Assembly: GCA_031553915.1 (NCBI GenBank)
Contig: JAVBKT010000004.1
Span: forward strand, 62,001 to 126,000
Length of the DNA stretch: 64,000 nucleotides
DNA from: HGM13862 sp031553915
GTDB taxonomy: Bacteria; Bacillota; Dehalobacteriia; UBA4068
Reading direction: 5' to 3'
The notes under the pieces were generated by a model that saw nothing but the letters and a program-made list of their open reading frames with translations, searched no databases and was not told the DNA's origin. Of this stretch, positions 16,993 to 25,127 are shown one piece after another; the stretch's first letter is position 1, and the number at the start of each line of letters is the position of its first letter. Both the position numbers and the translations under genes were made by a program.

Positions 16993-19900
16993 ATGGAGCA
17001 TAATCTGAAAAATTTAAATGATATTTTTACAAATTGTCAAAACGAGATTAGACAAGCATCTTCCAGCGAAACAGGCATGGAAGATATTGTTCGTATGGCA
17101 AAAAAATATATCAAGGAATGTGCAGATGAGCTTGATGCTGCAAGAAGCCTCCTTGCCGCGGAAGAAGAGCAATTGGCGCTGATTCGGCAAGCCAAAGAAG
17201 CCAGCGAACAAAATGCCGCCAATGCTGCGGCAGAAGAGAATGATGCACGCATAGCTGCTGAAATGGCGCAGAAAATGCTGGATGATGCAGCAATGGTGCA
17301 TAGTATCGCCAATAAAGATACCGCAAGCATTCTAATCAAGGCGGCCAATGTGCTGCAGGACACTATTCGTACTGCCAACGCTTTTTATCAGCAAAAAGTC
17401 AAGCAAAGAGAAGAGCTTGATTTAGCTACTGTGCGCTTATTGGCAACACAAAAAGCCTTAGAATATAACACTGCCAAATCCTCTACGGATGAAGCGGTTA
17501 AAATCAAACAGCTGGTTATTGCCGAGCAAATAGCCGAAATTGAAGAGGCAGAGCAAGAAGTTGTTAGGTTGCTGAATAGTATTGAGCAGCTACAAGCAGC
17601 GCAATCAATGGCTGATTATGATGCGAAATTGGTTGCCTTGCGTGCCGAGTTGGCAGAGCTGAATGAGAATTTGGCATCCTATGCGCAGGCGGAAAAAAAC
17701 GAAAAAGATAATGCTGACAAATATCTTGCTGATAGAAAACGCCAAGATGAAGAGCATCTTAATGCTTTGCGCCAAGACAAACAAGCTTTTCTTGATTTGC
17801 AGCAGCGCAAAGCGGGAGAGCTTGCCAATGCTAATGAAAAGGCTGTGAAAAACAGCGAGAAGGCAAAGACTGCTTTTGCTGACGCCGGCAGCACTGCCGA
17901 CAGTGTTGAAGAAGCGATTAATCATGCTAACGCAGAGAGAAAAAAATCTCTGGATAATCTAGAGGCAACGGTTGAGGCTATTCGCGCGGATATTGCCGAC
18001 AAAAAACTGCAATACTTGCAAGCCGGTGAAAAATGGAGTGCAGCTATTGCCCGTTGTGATGATTTGAAGCAGCAGCTGAAGAATTTGCAGGGCAAGGCAA
18101 ACATTGCCGCGGAAGAAGAAGACTCTACCCGGGAGGCAGCGGAAGTTGCCCGTAGGTTGGCAGATAATGCCGTGAAGGTACGGCTTTCTATTAGCGCCGA
18201 GAGCGCTGATTTGCTGTTGCAGGCACAAGAGGTTTTATCAGAAGCAGCTGCGGCAGCTGAAGAGCTGAGAGAAAAGAAATATACTCAGCGGATGGAAATT
18301 GAAAAGCACTGCCAAGAAGTTAAGTTTAATATGGAGCAGGCTGAATATGAGGCTAATGAGGCAGAAGCTGCTACCAGCAAAGCTAAACAGGTCTGGGAGC
18401 GCGAAGAAGAACGCTTAGCAGAAGAGATGGCAAGCGCCGACCAGGCTAAAAAAGAGTATTCCGCTTCATTTGACCTGAAAGTGAAAGAGCAAGAACAAAA
18501 ATTACTTGACGCGCAGCAAAAATCGGAACAAGCGCAAAAAGAGGCTGATGCGGTCTTTGCCGGGATTAGAGCCCTTGAAGCGGAGCTAAGTGATCTGGAT
18601 GATAATATTAACCGCCTGGAAAAAGAAATTGCTGAAACCAGCGAAAGTTATCAACAGGCATTTAGCGAATACGCCGCTGCTTCCCAAACAAGGATGCAGG
18701 AAATTTCGGTGATGCATAATCAAACAGCGGCCCAGGCAGAGCAAGTACAACAGCAATTGACAGATTATGAGCAGAACCTTAGCGAAATTACCGCCAAAGA
18801 AGATGAGTTGGCAGTCAGGCTCTCTGCTGCACAAGCACATGTGCAGTCACTGCTGGCAGCTGCACTTGGGCAGGGAGAGGCTGCGGAGGCAGAGATTGAG
18901 ACGCGCCGTTTGGCCGAAGAGGTAGCACAAAAAGCTGCGGACGAGGTTGCCGAATATGTGGGAGCCATAACTGTTAGCGCTATTAGCGAAGAAATCCTTC
19001 ATGCAGAAGAGGAGCTCCCCGAGGCTGCTCTTGTGGAAGAAGCAACAACAGATTTGCAGGGTGAAGAAATATTTGCTGCGGTAGAAGCGGCTATTGCTGA
19101 CCAGCAGCTTGAGGAAGCAGAGCCGGAAGCAGTTGATGATAGCGCTGCGGAGAGCAGCGAGCCATTGTCCGAGAGCGTAGCAGCAGAAAATGAGAACGAA
19201 ATTAATTTTACAGAAGACCAGCTGATCGATGAAGAAAGCCTGGTTGATGTTTTGGCTGATGATGACAGCTTAGCTGACGAGGCCGGCGAGGCTGCTGCTA
19301 TTGAAGAAGCTGGCAATGAAATTGATGCTGAGGCGGCTATTGCAGAGGAGAGCGAAGAAGCAAGCAGCAGGCAAGAAGAGGTTGATCTTGTCAGTGCTGC
19401 GGCTGAGGAAGAGCCCGCCTTTGAACAAGAGACTGCAGCCATGGTTGAAGAAATTCCTATTGCTGGCTATGGCGCGAACGACGATGAATATGGCGTACGC
19501 ATTACCTCTGTGGTCGTAGAAACAAGCGAAGCTGAAGAAACGGCAGATGGCGATAGCGCAGATAGAGATAATGAGAACGCAGAAATTATTGATGAAGAAG
19601 CGGCGCCAGACGAGGCGGAGAATATGCCTGAACCGGCCGCTGCCCCTGCAATAGATGAACAAATAGAGGAAACCTTCCCGCCGGAAGAGCAAGAGGCGGT
19701 TGCGGAATTATCGAGCAAGGAAGAGGAAATAGTTGAGACTGAGCAGGCAGAGGATGCTGCCGCGAAGGATGAAGCAGAGCGGAAACGGGCTGAGGAAGAG
19801 GAAGAAGAAGCGGAAATTTTGGCTGGTTTGACAGGCAGCATTCCGCAATTTGATAAAACAGCAGAAGATGAGAACGCGGAATATACTGCCTGGTTGGATA

Positions 19901-20208
19901 TTATCAGTAGTGATATCATTGAAAAAATGATGAGCAATGAGGAAAGTATTGGCGCTGCCAATGATAATAATGGTGACGTGGACAATTGGCTTTCTAATTT
20001 AGAAAAAAGCTTTAATGAAGAAGATAATGCTAACCGTCATCCCCTGGTTGAGACGGAAAAGAAAGAAGATACTCAGGCAGCAACAGAGAGTGAAAAGGAA
20101 GAGCCCTCTCAAGAACAGGGGGCGGACAAAGCTTCTGCTGATGACAATAAAAAGGATAAGAACAAAAAAGATAAGAAAAAGAAAAGAAGCCCATTTCGTT
20201 TTTTCTAA
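16993..20208 (+). CDS. Giant coiled-coil protein 2 with acidic tail (1071 aa)
   Basis: Unrecognised family. Residues ~30-640 are Ala/Glu/Lys/Gln heptad coil with two copies of the shared segment: 81-140 (EENDARIAAEMAQKMLDDAA, then SILIKAANVLQ) and ~374-440 (STREAAEVARRLADNAVKVR, then ADLLLQAQEVLSEA). Residues ~650-1000 are a low-complexity acidic region dominated by Glu, Ala and Asp that should be disordered. The C-terminus turns strongly basic and ends in aromatic residues (NKKDKKKKRSPFRFF). No signal peptide or transmembrane helix is present. ATG 16993 has ggag six bases upstream. The gene probably shares a transcript with coiled-coil protein 1, and the rplU promoter begins eight bases after its stop. 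The pairing of an all-coil protein with an acidic-region protein is repeated on the minus strand at 21115-28442. A structural or scaffold role is inference. Confidence 0.85.
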   Translation: MEHNLKNLNDIFTNCQNEIRQASSSETGMEDIVRMAKKYIKECADELDAARSLLAAEEEQLALIRQAKEASEQNAANAAAEENDARIAAEMAQKMLDDAAMVHSIANKDTASILIKAANVLQDTIRTANAFYQQKVKQREELDLATVRLLATQKALEYNTAKSSTDEAVKIKQLVIAEQIAEIEEAEQEVVRLLNSIEQLQAAQSMADYDAKLVALRAELAELNENLASYAQAEKNEKDNADKYLADRKRQDEEHLNALRQDKQAFLDLQQRKAGELANANEKAVKNSEKAKTAFADAGSTADSVEEAINHANAERKKSLDNLEATVEAIRADIADKKLQYLQAGEKWSAAIARCDDLKQQLKNLQGKANIAAEEEDSTREAAEVARRLADNAVKVRLSISAESADLLLQAQEVLSEAAAAAEELREKKYTQRMEIEKHCQEVKFNMEQAEYEANEAEAATSKAKQVWEREEERLAEEMASADQAKKEYSASFDLKVKEQEQKLLDAQQKSEQAQKEADAVFAGIRALEAELSDLDDNINRLEKEIAETSESYQQAFSEYAAASQTRMQEISVMHNQTAAQAEQVQQQLTDYEQNLSEITAKEDELAVRLSAAQAHVQSLLAAALGQGEAAEAEIETRRLAEEVAQKAADEVAEYVGAITVSAISEEILHAEEELPEAALVEEATTDLQGEEIFAAVEAAIADQQLEEAEPEAVDDSAAESSEPLSESVAAENENEINFTEDQLIDEESLVDVLADDDSLADEAGEAAAIEEAGNEIDAEAAIAEESEEASSRQEEVDLVSAAAEEEPAFEQETAAMVEEIPIAGYGANDDEYGVRITSVVVETSEAEETADGDSADRDNENAEIIDEEAAPDEAENMPEPAAAPAIDEQIEETFPPEEQEAVAELSSKEEEIVETEQAEDAAAKDEAERKRAEEEEEEAEILAGLTGSIPQFDKTAEDENAEYTAWLDIISSDIIEKMMSNEESIGAANDNNGDVDNWLSNLEKSFNEEDNANRHPLVETEKKEDTQAATESEKEEPSQEQGADKASADDNKKDKNKKDKKKKRSPFRFF

Positions 20209-20215
20209 ATAGTTC

Positions 20216-20245
20216 TTGACAAGATATAGCCGGCTATGATATGAT
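20216..20245 (+). promoter_or_regulatory. Sigma-A promoter for rplU-rpmA
   Basis: A consensus TTGACA (20216-20221) and a TATGAT (20240-20245) are spaced 18 bases, immediately after the upstream stop codon. This gives the ribosomal genes their own strong promoter despite the coiled-coil genes next to them. Confidence 0.8.
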
Positions 20246-20330
20246 TCATCTGTTGTCGAACCGCTCCGAACAGGTCAAAAGCGCGCAAGCCACCTTACCG
20301 GGCGAGTCTATATAGTAGGGGAGGTGCAAC
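20246..20330 (+). promoter_or_regulatory. Candidate rplU (L21) mRNA leader
   Basis: About 80 bases of G+C-richer untranslated leader lie between the promoter and the rplU ribosome site (ggggaggt at 20320). They contain the segments gaaccgctccgaac, caagccacc and gggcgagtc. Bacillota rplU genes often have a structured autoregulatory leader in this place. Position and composition fit, but I cannot fold it or match it to a covariance model here. Confidence 0.45.
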
Positions 20331-20333
20331 GCG

Positions 20334-20705
20334 ATGTATGCTATTATTGAAACAGGCGGCAAACAATATCAGGTGGAAAAAGGAGATATTCTCCGTGTTG
20401 AGCTTTTAACAGCTGAGCCAGATTCCATAATTGAAATCGATAAGGTTCTTGCTTACCATGATGGTAAAAAGCTTCATATTGGTACACCTTTTGTTGAAGG
20501 CAAAAAAGTTTCCTGCAAGGTATTAGAACATGGCAAGGCCAAAAAAGTTGTGGTATTCCATTATAAAGCTAAAAAGAATATCCGTACTAAAAACGGCCAC
20601 CGCCAGCCATATACCAAACTGCAGATTGAAGCAATCGGCGGCAGAATGAAATCCGCTAAAAAAGCTGCTGAAGAAAGCATTGAAGCAGCGGCTGAACAAG
20701 AATAA
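20334..20705 (+). CDS. rplU: 50S ribosomal protein L21
   Basis: This 123-aa large-subunit protein binds 23S rRNA. It begins with the family signature YAIIETGGKQYQVEKGD and has the YKAKKNIRTKNGHRQPYTKLQIEAI segment that gives the conserved K-x-R-R/G-H-R-Q-x-x-T pattern. The canonical protein ends about residue 103. Here about 20 extra residues follow (RMKSAKKAAEESIEAAAEQE), an Ala/Glu-rich helix in the style of the neighbouring coiled-coil proteins. ATG 20334 has a strong ggggaggt site. The gene is directly followed by rpmA, without the prp (ysxB) protease gene that sits between the two in most Bacillota. Confidence 0.97.
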   Translation: MYAIIETGGKQYQVEKGDILRVELLTAEPDSIIEIDKVLAYHDGKKLHIGTPFVEGKKVSCKVLEHGKAKKVVVFHYKAKKNIRTKNGHRQPYTKLQIEAIGGRMKSAKKAAEESIEAAAEQE

Positions 20706-20753
20706 AATTAAGGGGCATAACCCTATTATCTAAATTATAAAGGGGGCGAGTTC

Positions 20754-21002
20754 ATGGCTCATAAAAAAGCAGGCGGTAGTTCACGAAATGGTCGCGATTC
20801 AGCGGCACAACGTCTCGGCCTCAAATGTGGTGATGGTCAATCGGTTAGCGCCGGCAGCATTATCGTTCGTCAGCGCGGCACCAAGTTTCATCCTGGTAAT
20901 AATGTCGGCATCGGCAGAGATGATACCCTATTTGCTAAAATAGACGGCCAGGTTCGTTTTGAAAGAAAAGATCGCAACCGCAAACAGGTCAGTGTATATT
21001 AA
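20754..21002 (+). CDS. rpmA: 50S ribosomal protein L27
   Basis: This 82-aa protein sits near the peptidyl transferase centre. It starts directly as MAHKKAGGSSRNGRDSAAQR and continues with the conserved GSIIVRQRGTKFHPGNNVG and DDTLFAKIDG. In many Bacillota L27 is made with a short N-terminal extension ending near FFA that the Prp protease must remove. Here the extension is absent, and so is the prp gene in the usual position between rplU and rpmA. An agggggc site precedes ATG 20754. A strong terminator follows. Confidence 0.97.
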   Translation: MAHKKAGGSSRNGRDSAAQRLGLKCGDGQSVSAGSIIVRQRGTKFHPGNNVGIGRDDTLFAKIDGQVRFERKDRNRKQVSVY

Positions 21003-21015
21003 AAAGTTTTGAGAT

Positions 21016-21053
21016 AAAAAAGCCCTTTTGCTAGACAGCAAAAGGGCTTTTTT
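21016..21053 (+). terminator. Bidirectional terminator between rpmA and coiled-coil gene 3
   Basis: A long perfect stem (aaaaagcccttttgct with agcaaaagggcttttt, loop agac) is flanked by A and T runs on both sides. It can end the rpmA transcript on the plus strand and the converging coiled-coil transcript on the minus strand. Confidence 0.9.
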
Positions 21054-21061
21054 CTGCATAT

Positions 21062-21098
21062 AATTACCCCCACTCTGCAAGTGCAAGCGGGGGTAATT
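21062..21098. terminator. Second hairpin in the convergent gap
   Basis: A perfect 10-bp stem (aattaccccc 21062-21071 with gggggtaatt 21089-21098) encloses a 17-base loop, 16 bases beyond the stop of the minus-strand gene. It has no strong T run of its own and probably assists the adjacent terminator. Confidence 0.55.
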
Positions 21099-21114
21099 TG
21101 TTATTGATATGGGA

Positions 21115-24100
21115 CTATTTTTTTTGCAAGTCCGAGAGAATCAGTCTGCGCAGCTCAATTTCCAGATCAGTATCAATATCATCATCATTGGAGGCTGCTG
21201 TCATGGATGCAGAAGCCGGATGATCTGCTGTTTGTGTTTCATTAGGCATGGCATTTATTTGTTCAACCGCATGTTCAGCCAGTTGCTCCGCAGCCAGCGC
21301 TGCCTGGCGTAATTCCTCTTCTTTGCGCGCGGCCCCTTCAGCGGCAATTTTTAGAGCAGCTTCTTCCTCGGCGCGAATCCGGGCAGATTCTGCTTCAGCC
21401 TGGCGGCGCAGTTCATCTTCTTCAGCCTTACGCTTATTTTCCAGCTCTTCTTGTTCTTTGCGCTGTTCATAAGTGACTGCCGCCAGCTTTAAACGCATCG
21501 CTTCAATTTCCGCGCTGATGCGATTTGCCTCATTATCCTGCAGTTGCTGTTTTTCCAAATCGACATTACTTTCGGCTGGAATTGGCGCAGAACTGTTTGC
21601 TTGTGGAATGATTTCTGCTACCGGCTCTGCCGGTAGGATAGGTTCTTCAGCAACGGCAGGGGGAACGTTTGCCTGCCCCTTTTTGCGGCCAAAGAGGCCG
21701 CGTTTTTGTTTGGTGTTATCAACAAGCGGTGTTTCTGCGGGAATAGCCGCTGCTATATTGGCAGTTTCAGCGATAGTTGCAATAGGTTGTTCGAGGGTAG
21801 CGTCATTGGCAGTAATATCTTGCTGATACATTTCTTGCGGCAGGGGAGCTGATTGCTCCGGATAAGCCGCCTCCGCAACAACAGCTTGCTCTATTTGCTC
21901 AGTAGCCTGCTCTGGGATAGAAACAATATCGGCAGGCAGGGATTCTGCCTCAGCCTGTTCTGGCTCCGTATCATCAATTACCGGCGGCTCCTCGATGGGT
22001 TCTTCTACCGGGTGCGGCGGCTCTATGATAGCAGGGGATGGCTGTTCTGTTTCCACAGCTGCCTCGTTTTCTGCTACTGGCTCATTCTGAGTTACCAGTT
22101 CATCCGGGGCAGCCACTTCTTCAATTATAGCAGGCATAGGCTCTGAAATCACAGCCTCAGACACGTTTTGTTCTAGTATAGCTGCAATAGGCCCTGTTAC
22201 AGCTGGCTCCGTATCATCAGTTACAGGCTGCTGTTCCGGCTCAGCTGCAGGCTGTTTTTCTATGCTTTCTGTAAGCTCCGCTTGTTCAGCCGGGGGTTTC
22301 AGATCCGCCGGCATTTCTGCTACTGTTTCTGTCAGCGCTTCCTCAACCAGTTCTTCCTCTGCGCTTATTGCCTGTTCTGGCGCAATTTCAGGCTGCTCTT
22401 CACTTATCGCTGGGGATTCATCCTCCGCCGGATGTTCATCCTCTGTTATATCAAGGGGAACAATGGCAGCATCATCTTGCTCATCAGCAATTGGCAGCGG
22501 GGGAGCATCTATGGGCTCCTCTGCTGCCGAAGGCGTTGGCAGCTCTAGTGCAGGCTCTGCGGTTGTATCATCTTCCTGCTGCTCCGGCTCAATCAAAGGA
22601 GTCTCCTCAATTGAGAAATATTGACCGTTCAGATCATCAGCAGGCATTGTTTTCTTCATTTCCTGAACAAAGGCTGTTTTTGCTGCATCAGCAATAGCCA
22701 TGGCCCGTTGTTCTTCGTTTAATTCCTCTAAATTGCTGATCGGCGGCAGCAAAGAGTCCTCATTGTTATCTGCCGGGGACAGTAGCTCCGGCTCCGGGGT
22801 TGTTACGGGCAGTACTGCCTCATAGCTTGGCTGTTTGGCCAAGAAGTTCGCCAGATCTGCGGCTGCTTCTGCGGAATATTTCGCTGCCAGTTCAGTAATC
22901 ATCTGCGTTAATTGCGTAGCAACAGGCAGCGCGTCGAAAGATGGTTTATTGCTCGCCGCCGGTTCACTAAGATTAAGAAAATCAAGGCTGGGTATTGCCA
23001 GCTGAGGGATATTGACGGTATACTCTTGTCTGTTTAGTATCGCAGCTGCCCGCTCCGCATGCTGATTGGCAATATCAACGATATTGGCAGCGTCAGTAAT
23101 GATTTTGCCGGCATTTTTTTCATAGCCGCTGTCTAGGGCTTTGATGCTGTTGATAATAATATTGATATCAGCAATGAGAATACGGTACTGGTCTAAAAGC
23201 ATGGCTGTATGCTGACGGGCGTCATTAATGCGCAGATTTGCTTTGGTTACAGCGCTTTTCAAGGCGCTGATGCTTTGGTTTTCTTTGCTGGCCACATTGT
23301 GCGCTGTTGCCAAAATGCTTTCCAGCTCTGATTTTTTTTCTGCCGCATCCAGGCGCAAACGTTCACTGCGCTCCCACAAGAGCAACATTTCCTGCTCATG
23401 CGCAGTGATTGCCTGATTTGCTTCTTGCTGTACTTGTTGAATATAGCTATTAATTTTGGCGCGCGCGGCATTACGTTTCTTTTCTGCTTTGATGCGCGCA
23501 GATTTAGCAGCTGTAAAGTCATTTTCCAGCTGCTTTACCTTTTCTTTAGCGTCAACTACCGCCTCCTGGCTTTTCTTCGCCAGCTGATGGGCATGTTTAG
23601 CCCGTTCTGCGGCAATACCGCGAATTTGCTGCATGGAAGCCTTGCCGCTATTAAGCTGGGCATTGAGCTCCTTTTCCAGAGCGGCAAAATCAGCCTCTGC
23701 TATAGCGATAGTCTTCTCAATGTCTATTGCCGCTGCGCGGGCATTGCGCACGGTGTTGGTGAATATTTCCGGCTCTTTGGCCAATTCACTAATATGAATG
23801 TTAACCTTTTCCAGCTCTTGGGTTTGTTTAATGATTTCTTGCTTTGCCTGCTCTAAGGTATTGCTGATTGTACCCGTACCGCTCAGCAGCTGAGAGCTTT
23901 GAGATGTTGTCAGCATCCGCGATAATTCATCCGAGGTTGTTCTGGCCTTAAAGATGTTTTCTTCAAGCTCAGCTCTTGTTGCTTTTGCTTCGGCCAGCTC
24001 TTTTTTTACCTTGGCCAGGTTTTGCTCTGCCTCGTCAACATTTTGCCAGCTTTTTACGCTGTCTTCTTTAAGGGTGTTGATTTTGGCAGTAGCTATTGAC

Positions 24101-25074
24101 AAAGAGTTTTTGCAGCTCTCGGTAATTTTCTCATATTCGCAGCTGGTAGATTCGGCAATAATTTTTGCATCACGGTCCAGCTCATCTGCCTCTAGCTGCC
24201 GCTTAGCCGCCATGCTTTGCAGGGTTTTTTCTTCTTCAATGGCCAGAGTATAAAGATCTTCCGCTTTTTGTTCCTTGGACTCGGCCAGCAGAACATCTTT
24301 TTCGTATGGCAGCAGATCCTGACCGGTAGAACTGAGTTTTTGGACCAAATCTTCTTTAATGCCGGCGATAAACTGCTCAGGTTTGCTCATATTGTCCGCG
24401 CGTTCAGACAACTCTTTGCCCTCAGCAAGCAGGCTTTCTATCGTATTATGAGTTTTTTGGGCATTATCAAACAATTGCAGTGATTCCAGTTGCGCAAGAT
24501 TGATTTTATTTTCCGCTTCGGTAATCTGCAACCGGTTTTCTCTATCAATACGCATTTCATTTGCTTCGGCGCGTTTGGCATTAGCCATACCAGCCTTGAG
24601 CCGGGCTATGGCGGCAAGAAGATTCAAATTTGTCTGCTCTTTTTCCGCGTTTAGACGCGCTTCTCTTTTTTGCGCCAATTGTTCTTTGGCTGCTATGCTA
24701 TCTTGCTGCATATTTTCAAGAGTTTTGATCAGAAGCTCGCGCAAATCATTATTTTCGCTGATTTGCTTAGCTGCGCCATCATTGGCCAAGGTCAGGGCAA
24801 GCTCTACCGTCAGGCGGGCTTCTTCTTCTTTGATTAGAAGCGCCTGGGTGATTTCTTCTGCCATTTTGTAGGTGGCATAAGCGTCTTCTGCCTCTTTTTC
24901 AGCATGATATGCTTCATCGTCGGCATTCTTATAGGTGGCTTCTATTTCTTCGTATTTTTCTTTGGTTTTTTCCAACAGGCGAAGATGCTCGATGAAGTCA
25001 CTATTATATTTATTTATCAAATCCTCTAAGGACGTTGTGTTGGCATTCTCTTTATGAGACATATCATTCATCAT
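21115..25074 (-). CDS. Giant coiled-coil protein 3 with acidic Pro/Glu segment (1319 aa)
   Basis: Unrecognised family. Residues ~20-700 are heptad coil. Residues 83-140 (EEEARLTVELALTLANDGAA, then LRELLIKTLENMQ) align by eye with residues 81-140 of coiled-coil protein 2. Residues ~740-1110 are a low-complexity Glu/Pro/Ala/Ile region with spaced E-P and E-Q-P units, likely extended and disordered. Near 1120-1130 a basic motif (TKQKRGLFGRKKGQ) interrupts it. Residues ~1155-1250 return to highly charged coil and the end is DLEIELRRLILSDLQKK. No signal peptide or membrane helix. ATG 25074 follows aaaggg; an ATG four codons in is also possible. It is the second gene of a minus-strand pair, 53 bases after coiled-coil protein 4, and converges on rpmA. 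Confidence 0.85.
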   Translation of the reverse strand: MMNDMSHKENANTTSLEDLINKYNSDFIEHLRLLEKTKEKYEEIEATYKNADDEAYHAEKEAEDAYATYKMAEEITQALLIKEEEARLTVELALTLANDGAAKQISENNDLRELLIKTLENMQQDSIAAKEQLAQKREARLNAEKEQTNLNLLAAIARLKAGMANAKRAEANEMRIDRENRLQITEAENKINLAQLESLQLFDNAQKTHNTIESLLAEGKELSERADNMSKPEQFIAGIKEDLVQKLSSTGQDLLPYEKDVLLAESKEQKAEDLYTLAIEEEKTLQSMAAKRQLEADELDRDAKIIAESTSCEYEKITESCKNSLSIATAKINTLKEDSVKSWQNVDEAEQNLAKVKKELAEAKATRAELEENIFKARTTSDELSRMLTTSQSSQLLSGTGTISNTLEQAKQEIIKQTQELEKVNIHISELAKEPEIFTNTVRNARAAAIDIEKTIAIAEADFAALEKELNAQLNSGKASMQQIRGIAAERAKHAHQLAKKSQEAVVDAKEKVKQLENDFTAAKSARIKAEKKRNAARAKINSYIQQVQQEANQAITAHEQEMLLLWERSERLRLDAAEKKSELESILATAHNVASKENQSISALKSAVTKANLRINDARQHTAMLLDQYRILIADINIIINSIKALDSGYEKNAGKIITDAANIVDIANQHAERAAAILNRQEYTVNIPQLAIPSLDFLNLSEPAASNKPSFDALPVATQLTQMITELAAKYSAEAAADLANFLAKQPSYEAVLPVTTPEPELLSPADNNEDSLLPPISNLEELNEEQRAMAIADAAKTAFVQEMKKTMPADDLNGQYFSIEETPLIEPEQQEDDTTAEPALELPTPSAAEEPIDAPPLPIADEQDDAAIVPLDITEDEHPAEDESPAISEEQPEIAPEQAISAEEELVEEALTETVAEMPADLKPPAEQAELTESIEKQPAAEPEQQPVTDDTEPAVTGPIAAILEQNVSEAVISEPMPAIIEEVAAPDELVTQNEPVAENEAAVETEQPSPAIIEPPHPVEEPIEEPPVIDDTEPEQAEAESLPADIVSIPEQATEQIEQAVVAEAAYPEQSAPLPQEMYQQDITANDATLEQPIATIAETANIAAAIPAETPLVDNTKQKRGLFGRKKGQANVPPAVAEEPILPAEPVAEIIPQANSSAPIPAESNVDLEKQQLQDNEANRISAEIEAMRLKLAAVTYEQRKEQEELENKRKAEEDELRRQAEAESARIRAEEEAALKIAAEGAARKEEELRQAALAAEQLAEHAVEQINAMPNETQTADHPASASMTAASNDDDIDTDLEIELRRLILSDLQKK

Positions 25075-25127
25075 TACATAAACCCTTTCGTCAGCTATTT
25101 TTGCTGTTTGTCAATACCCCAAATAGC

